This document shows positions 1 through 8,238 of a DNA stretch of 39,508 bases, piece by piece. Every line of letters begins with the position of its first letter. The first letter of the stretch is position 1. Source of the DNA: Bacillota bacterium (lineage in GTDB: Bacteria > Bacillota > Clostridia > Lachnospirales > Bianqueaceae); contig JAGBND010000061.1 in the NCBI GenBank assembly GCA_017634575.1, positions 1-39,508 of the forward strand, given 5' to 3'. The notes beneath the pieces were generated by a model. It did not search any database and was not told the DNA's origin. It saw nothing but the letters and a program-made list of their open reading frames with translations. The position numbers and the translations under genes are program-made.

Positions 1-43
1 GTTATGCCAAGATGAAGAATGCCGGTCAATTTGATAACAACTC

Positions 44-72
44 TTGTCAAGAGCAGGAAAAAAGTGTATAGT
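44..72 (+). promoter_or_regulatory. Sigma-A-type promoter for the plsX operon
   Basis: The -35 TTGTCA (44-49) and -10 TATAGT (67-72) are separated by exactly 17 bases. They lie about 40 bases upstream of plsX. The first 43 bases of the window show no recognisable feature and probably follow an upstream gene outside the window. This is a consensus match by eye only. Confidence 0.6.
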
Positions 73-113
73 AGATAAGATGATCTGACGCTTGATTAGT
101 AAAGGAGAGGCTC

Positions 114-1130
114 ATGGAGAGCAAAAAAATAGTCATCGATGCCATGGGAGGCGATTATGCTCCCGAAGCGCCGGTAGAAGGCGCGCTTTTAGCCCTTGAG
201 AAGGATCCGTCTCTTAATCTGGTTCTTACGGGAACCAAGGAGGCCCTGGACAGATGCCTTCAGGGAAAAACCTACGACACGAACAGGCTTGAGCTGTTCT
301 ATGCCACGGAGGTAGTTGAAAACGAAGAGCATTCACCGGTGGATGCCATTAAGAAAAAGAAGGATTCTTCCATGGCCGTGGGACTTAAGATGGTTCGTCA
401 AAAGCAGGCGGACGGCTTTATCTCTGCCGGCAACACGGGAGCTCTTCTGGCCGGAGCAACGCTGCTGACAGGCCGGATTAAGGGTGTGCAGCGTCCGGCG
501 CTGGCGCTGATTCTGCCTACCGGTGAGACGCCCACCCTTCTTCTGGATGTGGGCGCCAATATGGATCCGAAACCCGCCTGGCTGGTTCAGTTTGCCCGGA
601 TGGCATCAATTTATTACCAGAAGCTTTATGGTGTTGAATCTCCCTCCGTCATGCTGATGAATGTCGGCGTGGAGGAAGGAAAAGGAAACCAGCTGGCGAA
701 GGAAGCCTATGCCCTTTTGAAGCAGGATTCCGGGATCAACTTTAAAGGCAATATCGAAGCCCGGGAAGTCATGAACGCTGGCGCGAACATCGTCGTGACC
801 GAAGCTTTTTCAGGCAATGTGTTTCTGAAGGGCGTGGAGGGACTGGCCGGTTATATTTTTGCTTCCATGAAAAAGTCCCTGTACAGTTCGCTGATCACCA
901 AGATCGGCGGCTTGCTGATCAAGCCGGCGCTTATGGGACTTAAGAATCAGCTGGATCCCAGAAGCGTAGGCGGAACGCCCCTTTTGGGCGTAAACGGCGC
1001 CGTGATCAAGGCTCATGGCAATTCAAGAGCGGAGGCTTTTGTCAGCGCCATAAAGCAGTGCAGCCGTTTTATTGACACCCATGTCAATGAAACCATCGAG
1101 GAAGCCTTTTCAAAAAGCAGCGCCGACTAA
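114..1130 (+). CDS. plsX: Phosphate acyltransferase PlsX
   Basis: PlsX converts acyl-ACP and phosphate to acyl-phosphate, the acyl donor for PlsY in membrane phospholipid synthesis; it is a peripheral membrane enzyme. The 338-residue product has the usual family length. It opens with the characteristic IDAMGGDYAP motif and contains SAGNTGALLAG and LLDVGANMDPKP segments typical of PlsX. The ATG at 114 follows AAAGGAGAGG (101-110). It is the first gene after a strong promoter and is followed by an acyl-carrier-like gene, rnc and smc, a standard Firmicute order. Identification is secure. Confidence 0.97.
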   Translation: MESKKIVIDAMGGDYAPEAPVEGALLALEKDPSLNLVLTGTKEALDRCLQGKTYDTNRLELFYATEVVENEEHSPVDAIKKKKDSSMAVGLKMVRQKQADGFISAGNTGALLAGATLLTGRIKGVQRPALALILPTGETPTLLLDVGANMDPKPAWLVQFARMASIYYQKLYGVESPSVMLMNVGVEEGKGNQLAKEAYALLKQDSGINFKGNIEAREVMNAGANIVVTEAFSGNVFLKGVEGLAGYIFASMKKSLYSSLITKIGGLLIKPALMGLKNQLDPRSVGGTPLLGVNGAVIKAHGNSRAEAFVSAIKQCSRFIDTHVNETIEEAFSKSSAD

Positions 1131-1182
1131 AGCTGCGTTTGTATATGAATGAGAACTAAAAACCTGGAAAAGAGGCATGGAT

Positions 1183-1428
1183 ATGGCAGAAGAATTCAAA
1201 CAGGATCCCATGAGGATCATTCGGGAGATCATCGCCGAAGAAATGGATATTGATCCTTCTGAAATCACGGAAGAGTCCTCCTTTGATGAAGATCTGGAGA
1301 TGGATAAAAACTCGATTATTCAGGTGCTGACGGCTATCGAGATGGAATTTGGAATCGAATACGATTCATCCGATTTCAGCGATATTCGTTCCGTGGCCGA
1401 TGTTCTGAGGAGCCTGGATGAATACTGA
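1183..1428 (+). CDS. acpP: Acyl carrier protein-like protein lacking the phosphopantetheine serine
   Basis: This is an 81-residue acidic four-helix acyl-carrier-fold protein, in the position of acpP between plsX and rnc. Canonical ACPs carry a D-S-L motif whose Ser receives 4'-phosphopantetheine. Here the ungapped alignment anchored on DEDL and AIEMEFG gives D41-K42-N43-S44, so the modified Ser is Lys and the next Ser lies two residues later. If nothing compensates, the protein cannot carry acyl chains in the usual way, and another ACP should exist elsewhere in the genome. I chose ATG 1183 because AGAGG (1171-1175) sits 7 bases upstream; an ATG at 1177 would have almost no spacer. It overlaps rnc by 11 bases. 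The fold call is firm; the function is uncertain. Confidence 0.85.
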   Translation: MAEEFKQDPMRIIREIIAEEMDIDPSEITEESSFDEDLEMDKNSIIQVLTAIEMEFGIEYDSSDFSDIRSVADVLRSLDEY

Positions 1429-2164
1429 TTGCAGGAAGCAGGCTGAAAACCTGCAGGAAACCAGATTAATTCCCCGGCAGAAGCTGGAGGTCCTTCAAAC
1501 AAATCTTGGCGTTCGCTTTCAAAACCTGAGCCTCCTGGAGCAGGCGCTCACGCATTCTTCCTTTTCCCGTCAAACGGACCATAAAAAGGATAACTATCCG
1601 GACTATGAAAGACTGGAGTTTCTGGGAGATGCGGTGCTGGAGCTTGTCACATCCAGGATGCTGTATCTGACCTATCCCTATCCCGAAGGCAGACTAACCC
1701 GCATGCGGGCCGGTATCGTTTGTGAGGAATCCCTGTCCTATGTGGCCGGTAAGTATCATTTGGGCGATTATCTGCTGCTGAGCCAGGGAGAAGAAAAAAC
1801 AGGCGGCCGGCGCCGTCCTTCCATTCTTTGTGATGTGACGGAAGCAATCATCGGAGCGGTTTTTCTGGATCAGGGACTGGATGAAGCAACTGCATTGATC
1901 GAACGGATGGTGTTTTCTTCCATGGAGGAGCTGCCCGGAATGATGGATGACTATAAGTCCGTTCTACAGGAACATCTTCAGGCTAAAGGATTAAAGCCGC
2001 CGGTTTATGAGGTTGTCAGTGAGGATGGACCGCCCCACGATCGAACGTTTACCATTAAACTGCATATGGAAAAACGGGAAGATATTATTACCTGTGGGCA
2101 CAGCAAGAAACAGGCAGAACAGCTGGCTGCCAAAACAGCGCTTCAAATGCTGAATCAAAATTAG
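1418..2164 (+). CDS. rnc: Ribonuclease III
   Basis: RNase III cuts double-stranded RNA during rRNA and mRNA processing. The 248-residue protein has the signature ERLEFLGDAV at residues 64-73, the second metal-binding segment around D139/E142 (DVTEAIIGAVF), and a C-terminal double-stranded RNA binding domain at about 178-246. The start ATG lies inside the end of the preceding ACP-like gene, with GAGGAG (1407-1412) at 5-base spacing, implying translational coupling. There is no other plausible start before the catalytic domain. The N-terminus is about 20 residues longer than a minimal RNase III. smc starts 15 bases downstream. Confidence 0.97.
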   Translation: MNTDCRKQAENLQETRLIPRQKLEVLQTNLGVRFQNLSLLEQALTHSSFSRQTDHKKDNYPDYERLEFLGDAVLELVTSRMLYLTYPYPEGRLTRMRAGIVCEESLSYVAGKYHLGDYLLLSQGEEKTGGRRRPSILCDVTEAIIGAVFLDQGLDEATALIERMVFSSMEELPGMMDDYKSVLQEHLQAKGLKPPVYEVVSEDGPPHDRTFTIKLHMEKREDIITCGHSKKQAEQLAAKTALQMLNQN

Positions 2165-2179
2165 ATTAATTGAGGTAGT

Positions 2180-5100
2180 ATGGAACTAAAAAGGGTAGAG
2201 ATTGTCGGATTCAAGTCTTTTCCGGAGAAGGTGCAGGTTAAATTCGGCGAAGGCGTTACGGCAATCGTAGGACCTAACGGAAGCGGAAAGAGCAATATCT
2301 CGGATGCGGTCAGATGGGTGCTGGGCGAACAGAGCGCCAAGCAGCTTCGCGGCTCCAAAATGGAGGATGTCATTTTTGCCGGGACGGAAAGACGCAAGCC
2401 TCTGGGCTTCGCGGAGGTGTGCCTGGTGCTGGATAACAGCGATCATAAAATGCATGTTTCCTACGATGAAGTGGCCATCAGCCGCCGAATTTTCAGATCC
2501 GGCGAGAGTGAATATGCCATCAACGGCGGCAAATGCCGTCTGAGAGACGTGCAGGAAATTCTGATGGATACGGGAATCGGCAAGGACGGCTATTCCCTGA
2601 TCGGACAGGGGCAGATCGACCAGCTTCTTTCCACGAAGCCCCAGGATCGGCGCGCGATTTTCGAGGAAGCTTCCGGAATCACTAAATATAAAACCAGAAG
2701 AGAGCAGGCATCCAAACAGCTGGAGGATGAATCCGCCAGACTGGAACGAGTCAGTGATATTCTTGGCGAATTGGAAAGCCGTGTCGCGCCTCTGGAAAAG
2801 CAGGCAGAGACCGCTAAAATCTATCTGGAACTGAAAGAACAGCTGAAGCTTTATGAAGTGTCTTCTTTTATTGGAGAATACGAGCAGCTGAAGGATACCT
2901 TTGATAAAGTGAGCGCTTCTTTGGCCTCTTTGGAGGAGCAGATTTCAGCATCCCGGCTTCAGGAAGAACAGGCCAGGGAGAAATCTGAATCTTTGGCGTC
3001 TTCTGTTTCGGAAAACAGAAAAAAGCTTCAGACTTTGAACCAGACCCTTGGAGAGCTGAAGGTTAAGCTGGAAACCCTGGAGGGTGATAAAAGAGTTCTC
3101 CAGGAGCAGGAAAAGCGGTACGGACAGGAATCGGCTTCTTTAAAAATAAGAATCCGTGATCTGAAGGACAAGATATCGGATCGGTCCAGAACTCTGGAAA
3201 AGGAAGAGGCCAAGCTATCATCACTGGAGGAAAAGCAGAAGGCGCTTTCTTTCCAGGTTCAGGAAACAAAAAAACAGATTGATCAGGCTGCGGCGGATGA
3301 AGCGCAAAGCCGGGAAAAGGTCAGACAGCTTTCCAAAAATGCGGTGCAGGCTGAGGAAGAGGTTCAGTTTGCCCAGCAGGAAAAGCAGCGTTTTTCTCTG
3401 CTGCTGAGCTCTGACAACCAGATGCTTTTAAACCGCCAAAGCGAGATTGATGAACTAAGCCAAAGGCAGAAGGATCTGTCAGGCCAGATCGAAGATCGGA
3501 ATAGGCAACTGGAAGAAGCCCGGGAAGAGCTTAAGGCTCAGGAAGAGGCGCTTCAGGAAGCCTCGGATGATCTGAAGCAGGTTCAGGAACGGATTCAGAA
3601 TCAGACCCGTGAGCAGGAATCCCTTGTCTTAAAGATGAAAGACATGCAGGGCCGGATTAACTGGCTCAAAGGGCTTTCGGAGGGCTATGAGGGCTATAGC
3701 GCTTCGGTTAAATCCCTGATGAAACTGAAGGCCGCCTACAGCAAGGGGCAGTCAGGACCGCAGGCAAGACTGGGAAGCGCCATTCACGGCACCCTGGCGG
3801 ATCTGATTCATGTTCCATCGAAGCTTACCGTGGCCATCGACGTGGCTCTCGGCGCCGGACTGCAGAATATTGTGGTTGATAATACCCAGGGCGCAAAAGG
3901 CCTGATTGAATATTTAAGGCAGGGCCATATCGGCCGCGCCACCTTTTTGCCCCTCGACTCGGTTAAAGCAAGAAGCCGGGTAAACGGCGAAGATGCCATT
4001 AAGCGCATGGAAGGCGTGATAGGCTTTGCAGACGAGCTGATCGAAACAAAGGATATCTACAAAGGCATTTTGTCCAGAACCCTTGGCAATGTGGTGGTAG
4101 CCGCTGACTTTGACAGCGCCTCCCGGGTCTCCAAAGCTTATGGAAACGCGGTGCGGGTGGTTACCCTCTCCGGCGATCTGTTTAATATCGGCGGTTCGAT
4201 CACCGGCGGTTCGCTGAATGCGCAGAAGAGCGGCATCCTCAGCCGGAAGGCCGAGGAAGAAGAGCTCTCCTCAAACCTGCAGCTGGTTCGCCGCCAGGGA
4301 GATGAACTGTACCGTAAGATCAGACTTTCTTCCCAGGAGAAGGAGCAAAAAGCTGCGCTCATTGCGCCTCTTTCCGAAAAGCTTCACGCCCTTCGTGAAG
4401 AAATCCATTCCATGGAAGGCCAGATTCTGGCAGCCCAGGCGCAGCTGGGAGAGGTTAACAGCCGGGCGGATGCTTTAAACGGAACCTCTCAAGAGGACAG
4501 TCAGCTGAAGAAAACACATCAGGAGGGACTGGAGAAAAGTCTCAAACGTCTTTCTGATGCCCAGGAGGCTTCCTTAGAGGCCAGAAGTCTGCTTGAAAAA
4601 GCGGAAGCTGAGCACAGCGCCCTGGAGGAAAAGCTTCAGGAACAAAAGGATCTGCTTTCCGCCAGAAATATGGAGCTTGGTTCTGCCGCTCAGGAAAAGC
4701 AGTTCATGCAGCAGCAGAAGGATTGGGAAATTCAGGAAATCGACAACCTGACGCATGAAGCGGAGGCTTTAATGGATCAGGTCTTAACCAGCGATTCCTC
4801 CGAAAAAGAAGCCAAAGAGCAGATGCTCAGGCTTGATGAGGAAATGGAAGAGGCCAGGGCCAGGACCCAGCAGATGCAGGAGGAAGCCCATACGTGGGAA
4901 TCGCTGTATGAGGAGACGAATCAGGCAAGGGAAGAAGCGTTAAAAAAGACGGAAGAACTGCTGAGAAGCTTTAATCTGCTGGAAAAAGAACAGGTTCGTC
5001 TGGAAAACCAGCAGCAGCGTGCCAAGAAAGATCTGGATGATCTGCAGGACCGCATGTGGGAGGAATATCAGATTACCTATGGCGCTGCCAAGGATCTGGC

Positions 5101-5830
5101 CAGAGAAGGCTTCCCGGATGATCCTGAAATGCAGGCAGCCTCCGAGCTTTCCAAGACCAAGAGACGTCAGCAGATATCCCAGCTGAAATCAAAAATCAGA
5201 GATCTGGGACCTGTCAATGTGGAAGCAATTACCGAGCTCAAAGCCCTGATGGAACGCTGCACCTTCCTCAGAACCCAGAAGGAGGATATAGAAAACTCTG
5301 AAAGGGATCTGCAGGAAGTGATCCGGCAGATGACCATCAAAATGGAGAAACAGTTCCAGGAGGGCTTTAAGACCATTGCCGCATCCTTTGACAAGGTGTT
5401 CAAGCAGATGTTCGGAGGCGGCCAGGGTATTTTGAGATTAACGGAGGAAGAGGATTCTCTTCAGGCCGGCATTGAGATTATTGCCCAGCCCCCTGGCAAA
5501 AAGCTGCAGAGCATGATGCTGCTTTCGGGCGGTGAGCGGGCGCTGACGGCGATTGCGCTGCTGTTTGCCATTCAGCAGCTGAATCCTACGCCGTTTTGCA
5601 TCCTGGACGAGATCGAGGCTGCGCTGGATGATGCCAATGTAGAGCGTTACGCGGATTATTTAAAGGCCATGAGCGACCATACCCAGTTTATCGTCATTAC
5701 GCACCGAAAGGGAACCATGGTTGCAGCCGATACCCTTTATGGCGTTACAATGGAAGAAAAGGGCGTTTCCAAGTGTATTTCCGTAAACTTTGAGAGCGAC
5801 CTGCAGGAGGAAAAATATGGGGCTGTTTGA
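2180..5830 (+). CDS. smc: Chromosome partition protein SMC
   Basis: SMC is the ATPase of the bacterial condensin complex with ScpA and ScpB, and it organises and segregates the chromosome. The 1216-residue protein has Walker A GPNGSGKS at 31-38, long coiled coils rich in Glu, Lys and Gln, a globular hinge at about 503-680, then a second coiled coil. The C-terminal head has the ABC signature LSGGER at about 1115 and Walker B FCILDE at about 1139. Length and architecture are complete. Its start follows GAGGTAGT at a short spacing, and its 3' end overlaps ftsY by 14 bases. scpA and scpB are not in this window. Confidence 0.98.
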   Translation: MELKRVEIVGFKSFPEKVQVKFGEGVTAIVGPNGSGKSNISDAVRWVLGEQSAKQLRGSKMEDVIFAGTERRKPLGFAEVCLVLDNSDHKMHVSYDEVAISRRIFRSGESEYAINGGKCRLRDVQEILMDTGIGKDGYSLIGQGQIDQLLSTKPQDRRAIFEEASGITKYKTRREQASKQLEDESARLERVSDILGELESRVAPLEKQAETAKIYLELKEQLKLYEVSSFIGEYEQLKDTFDKVSASLASLEEQISASRLQEEQAREKSESLASSVSENRKKLQTLNQTLGELKVKLETLEGDKRVLQEQEKRYGQESASLKIRIRDLKDKISDRSRTLEKEEAKLSSLEEKQKALSFQVQETKKQIDQAAADEAQSREKVRQLSKNAVQAEEEVQFAQQEKQRFSLLLSSDNQMLLNRQSEIDELSQRQKDLSGQIEDRNRQLEEAREELKAQEEALQEASDDLKQVQERIQNQTREQESLVLKMKDMQGRINWLKGLSEGYEGYSASVKSLMKLKAAYSKGQSGPQARLGSAIHGTLADLIHVPSKLTVAIDVALGAGLQNIVVDNTQGAKGLIEYLRQGHIGRATFLPLDSVKARSRVNGEDAIKRMEGVIGFADELIETKDIYKGILSRTLGNVVVAADFDSASRVSKAYGNAVRVVTLSGDLFNIGGSITGGSLNAQKSGILSRKAEEEELSSNLQLVRRQGDELYRKIRLSSQEKEQKAALIAPLSEKLHALREEIHSMEGQILAAQAQLGEVNSRADALNGTSQEDSQLKKTHQEGLEKSLKRLSDAQEASLEARSLLEKAEAEHSALEEKLQEQKDLLSARNMELGSAAQEKQFMQQQKDWEIQEIDNLTHEAEALMDQVLTSDSSEKEAKEQMLRLDEEMEEARARTQQMQEEAHTWESLYEETNQAREEALKKTEELLRSFNLLEKEQVRLENQQQRAKKDLDDLQDRMWEEYQITYGAAKDLAREGFPDDPEMQAASELSKTKRRQQISQLKSKIRDLGPVNVEAITELKALMERCTFLRTQKEDIENSERDLQEVIRQMTIKMEKQFQEGFKTIAASFDKVFKQMFGGGQGILRLTEEEDSLQAGIEIIAQPPGKKLQSMMLLSGGERALTAIALLFAIQQLNPTPFCILDEIEAALDDANVERYADYLKAMSDHTQFIVITHRKGTMVAADTLYGVTMEEKGVSKCISVNFESDLQEEKYGAV

Positions 5831-6761
5831 CAGGCTGAAAAGAGGACTAAAAAAGACCCGCGAGGGTTCCATGGGAACCGTTGATCAGCTGATCCTTTCC
5901 TATGGCGAGATAGATGATGATTTTTATGATGAGCTGGAGGAAGCGCTGATTCTGGCGGATCTTGGCATGACCACTGCGGTGGATCTGGTAGCCAAGGTCA
6001 GAGCCTCGGCGGAGGAAAAGCATCTTAAATATACCAAGGAGGTATATGACCTGTTTATTGAAGAGGTCAAGCGGATTCTCTATACCAGCAAACCCAAAGC
6101 GATCATCGACAGGATGACGAATGTGCTGCTGGTCATCGGCGTGAACGGAGCCGGAAAAACCACCACCATCGGCAAGCTGGCCCACCAGCTGAAGGAAGAG
6201 GGCCATGATGTGGTCATTGCGGCGGCGGATACCTTCCGGGCTGCTGCCATCGATCAGCTGAAGGTATGGGCCGAAAGAGCCGGCGCGACCTTTGTTTCTC
6301 ATGAGGAAGGATCCGATCCGGGAGCCGTCGTTTATGATGCGGCGGACATCACCCATTCCAGATGGGCGGATGTGCTGCTGGTGGATACGGCCGGAAGACT
6401 GCAGAATAAGAAGAACCTCATGGAGGAGCTGCGGAAAATCGGGAAAATCCTTGAGAGAGAATTCCCCACGGCGCACCGTGAGGTGCTTCTGGTGCTGGAT
6501 GCATCCACCGGACAGAATGCGCTTTCCCAGGCCCGCCTGTTTAAAGAAGTGGCTCCCATCAGCGGCATTGTGCTGACCAAGCTGGACGGAACGGCCAAGG
6601 GCGGCGTGGTCATAGGCATTATCTCTGAATTGGGGATTCCGGTTAAATATATCGGCGTGGGCGAAGGAATGGATGATCTGAGACCCTTCGATCCGGATGA
6701 GTTCGCAGCCGCCTTATTCTCTCTGGATGAGCGGCAGAAAACCGAACAGGCCGAGCAATAA
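5817..6761 (+). CDS. ftsY: Signal recognition particle receptor FtsY
   Basis: FtsY is the SRP receptor GTPase that docks ribosome-nascent chain complexes at the membrane. The 314-residue protein has a short N-terminal segment (MGLFDRLKRGL), the NG domain with G1 GVNGAGKT at 108-115, AADTFRAAA, VDTAGR and LTKLDGTAKGG, and a C-terminal GVGEGMDDLRPFDP. I chose ATG 5817 because AGGAGG (5805-5810) is 6 bases upstream and the product then begins like other clostridial FtsY proteins; a TTG at 5790 would add nine unlikely residues. It overlaps smc by 14 bases. ylxM and ffh, often next in Firmicutes, do not follow. Confidence 0.97.
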   Translation: MGLFDRLKRGLKKTREGSMGTVDQLILSYGEIDDDFYDELEEALILADLGMTTAVDLVAKVRASAEEKHLKYTKEVYDLFIEEVKRILYTSKPKAIIDRMTNVLLVIGVNGAGKTTTIGKLAHQLKEEGHDVVIAAADTFRAAAIDQLKVWAERAGATFVSHEEGSDPGAVVYDAADITHSRWADVLLVDTAGRLQNKKNLMEELRKIGKILEREFPTAHREVLLVLDASTGQNALSQARLFKEVAPISGIVLTKLDGTAKGGVVIGIISELGIPVKYIGVGEGMDDLRPFDPDEFAAALFSLDERQKTEQAEQ

Positions 6762-6792
6762 AGAAATAATCATTTAGGATATGTCTTTGCCC

Positions 6793-6840
6793 TGCGAAAA
6801 TGTTTTTCGACGGACGACATTTTCGGCATGATTTGTATTT
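6793..6840 (+). terminator. Possible first terminator after ftsY
   Basis: GAAAATGT (6796-6803) pairs with ACATTTTC (6817-6824), extended by TGC/GCA with a bulged G. A loose T-rich tail follows up to about 6840. It is the first of two hairpins in the 216-base ftsY-downstream gap. Confidence 0.4.
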
Positions 6841-6850
6841 TTCCCGCGGA

Positions 6851-6886
6851 GAACCTGACATTAATGTCAGGTTCTTTTTGTTTTTT
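6851..6886 (+). terminator. Strong intrinsic terminator / perfect 24-bp palindrome after ftsY
   Basis: A perfect palindrome with arm GAACCTGACATT spans 6851-6874 and is followed directly by TTTTTG and TTTTTT. It fits a rho-independent terminator of the plsX-ftsY operon. The same GAACCTGACA half-site recurs at 7759, on the other side of the RAYT-like gene, so the palindrome may also be a binding site or repeat. Confidence 0.7.
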
Positions 6887-6977
6887 GCCTGATGCGGTTT
6901 CTGTTTGAAGGGCTTCCGGTGATAGGATTTTTGGCGCTGAAATAACGAAATCCTTTAAGGAAAGCCGGTATCCGAAT

Positions 6978-7748
6978 ATGGAAAAGATGCTTTACTGCCT
7001 TCTGGAAATAAGAGGCTATCCCTCATGCTACCTTTTTGCCTGCGCGGATGATAAAGAACAATATATTCATCTGTTGGTCCGATATAAAAACAGACTGCCT
7101 GCCGAGCTGTACGCCTATCTGGTGCTGGATAACAGAGCCCTGATCCTGATTGGCGCAGCTGAAGAGAGGACCATTTCTGAGTATATGCGGCGGGTCTCCT
7201 TAAGCTATAGCCGGTATTTTAGAAAACGGTATGCTATGTCCGCGAAGACGCTTTTCAAAAAAAGATATCAGAAGACCTTTTTTTCCGAAAAAGATCTTCC
7301 GCGGACAGTTAAATACCTGCATGATAGTCCGCGGCGGATGAGGCTTGTCAAACCGGAGCAGACTTATCCGTACTCCAGCGAAGGCGAGTATGAAAAGCTG
7401 CAGCCTTTGATTGATGCCATGAAGATCAGGCGGATGATGAAATATGCCCAGCCTCGGAAGATGATGCATCCCAAAATGCCCTCAAGGGATCTTTATCGGG
7501 TATCCGAAGAGGCGCCGCTGTTAAAAGCAGGGGACAGCGGCAGAAATTCGAATAATAAAGCGCGGGATGAAGCAGTTAAAAATCAGATACGCGCTGTGAT
7601 GAATAGATGCGCCTCTAAGAAGGATATGGCAAAGGATCTGTATCGGATCGGCGTAAGGTATGATCTGAGCCTCAGGGAACTGGCAAAGCTGTCCGGCGTG
7701 TCCAGATCTACCCTGAGCCGATGGTTCAGGAAATTAAAAGAATGTTAA
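6978..7748 (+). CDS. RAYT/IS200-type (Y1 transposase-fold) protein with degenerate HUH motif and C-terminal HTH
   Basis: The first 135 residues follow the pattern of REP-associated tyrosine transposases: an ELYAYLVLDN block, a YSRYFRKRY block, TLFKKRYQKTFF, then a KYLHDSPRRMRLV segment and PYSS. In active members the strand after the first block reads NHVHLL, with two metal-binding His. Here residues 52-57 read NRALIL, so both histidines are missing. Residues about 205-256 hold a helix-turn-helix (SLRELAKLSGVSRSTLSRW). No inverted terminal repeats of a full insertion sequence were found, but related palindromes lie on both sides (6851 and 7760). The likely role is a DNA-binding protein derived from a transposase; this is inference. 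A weak AAGGAAAG ribosome site lies 12 bases upstream. Confidence 0.75.
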   Translation: MEKMLYCLLEIRGYPSCYLFACADDKEQYIHLLVRYKNRLPAELYAYLVLDNRALILIGAAEERTISEYMRRVSLSYSRYFRKRYAMSAKTLFKKRYQKTFFSEKDLPRTVKYLHDSPRRMRLVKPEQTYPYSSEGEYEKLQPLIDAMKIRRMMKYAQPRKMMHPKMPSRDLYRVSEEAPLLKAGDSGRNSNNKARDEAVKNQIRAVMNRCASKKDMAKDLYRIGVRYDLSLRELAKLSGVSRSTLSRWFRKLKEC

Positions 7749-7759
7749 AAAGTTAGGCG

Positions 7760-7778
7760 AACCTGACAAGATCAGGTT
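7760..7778. repeat. Hairpin related to the palindrome at 6851
   Basis: AACCTGA (7760-7766) and TCAGGTT (7772-7778) form a 7-bp stem with a 5-base loop, 11 bases after the RAYT-like gene. With the preceding G it shares ten bases, GAACCTGACA, with the palindrome upstream of that gene. It lacks a direct T-run on the + strand, so terminator function is doubtful. Confidence 0.55.
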
Positions 7779-7793
7779 GCTATTTAATGGCTT

Positions 7794-7825
7794 TTGTGGT
7801 AACATATCAATTGATATGCTATGAT
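7794..7825 (+). promoter_or_regulatory. Extended -10 promoter with internal 16-bp palindrome (oad operon)
   Basis: TATGAT (7820-7825) is preceded by TGC, giving an extended -10. A weak -35 candidate, TTGTGG, is at 7794-7799 with a long 20-base gap. A perfect palindrome, CATATCAATTGATATG, occupies 7803-7818, between the two promoter elements and touching the TG of the extended -10. A dimeric regulator bound there would block RNA polymerase. The regulator is unknown. Confidence 0.5.
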
Positions 7826-7912
7826 GCCTTAGAGTTGGCTTTCTGACAGATGCGCTTATCTTAAGAGTCCTCTCTAAGTAATAATAATCAGGCAAGGAAA
7901 GGAGGATCGAAC

Positions 7913-8218
7913 GTGCTGTTAGCTATTTCCAACGGTCTTGTTGTCGGAATGGGCCTTGGCGTTGTGTTCTTTGGATTGATCTGTATCATATTCCTGATCT
8001 GGATCATGGGTAAGATCATGAATGTTCTGGTCAAAGACAAAGCACCAGAGACCAAATCTGCCGCTCCTGTGGTAAGAAGTGCGGCTCCGGCTTCTGCATC
8101 TGCCGGCTCGGATATTCCGAATCGTCCGGAATTCGTGGCTGCAGTTTCTGCCGCAATTGCGGAAGAGCTGGGAACCGAAATCAACAAGATTCAAATCGTT
8201 TCGATCAAAAAAATCTGA
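7913..8218 (+). CDS. oadG: OadG-family sodium pump decarboxylase gamma subunit
   Basis: This is a small single-span membrane protein of 101 residues. Residues about 5-32 form one hydrophobic helix (GLGVVFFGLICIIFLIWIMG), followed by an Ala/Pro/Ser-rich linker and a short soluble tail. In the oxaloacetate and methylmalonyl-CoA decarboxylase pumps the gamma subunit anchors the carboxyltransferase to the beta subunit. The GTG start follows AAAGGAGG (7898-7905) with 7-base spacing. It heads a four-gene cluster with biotin carrier, beta and alpha subunits. Sequence of gamma subunits is poorly conserved, so context carries much of the call. Confidence 0.85.
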   Translation: MLLAISNGLVVGMGLGVVFFGLICIIFLIWIMGKIMNVLVKDKAPETKSAAPVVRSAAPASASAGSDIPNRPEFVAAVSAAIAEELGTEINKIQIVSIKKI

Positions 8219-8238
8219 TTTCAGAGAGGGAACACATT

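Noticed and set aside
6978..7748. An active insertion sequence around the RAYT-like gene.
   Set aside because: The HUH motif is missing, and no subterminal hairpins of IS200/IS605 type or target-site features were recognised beyond the two related palindromes.
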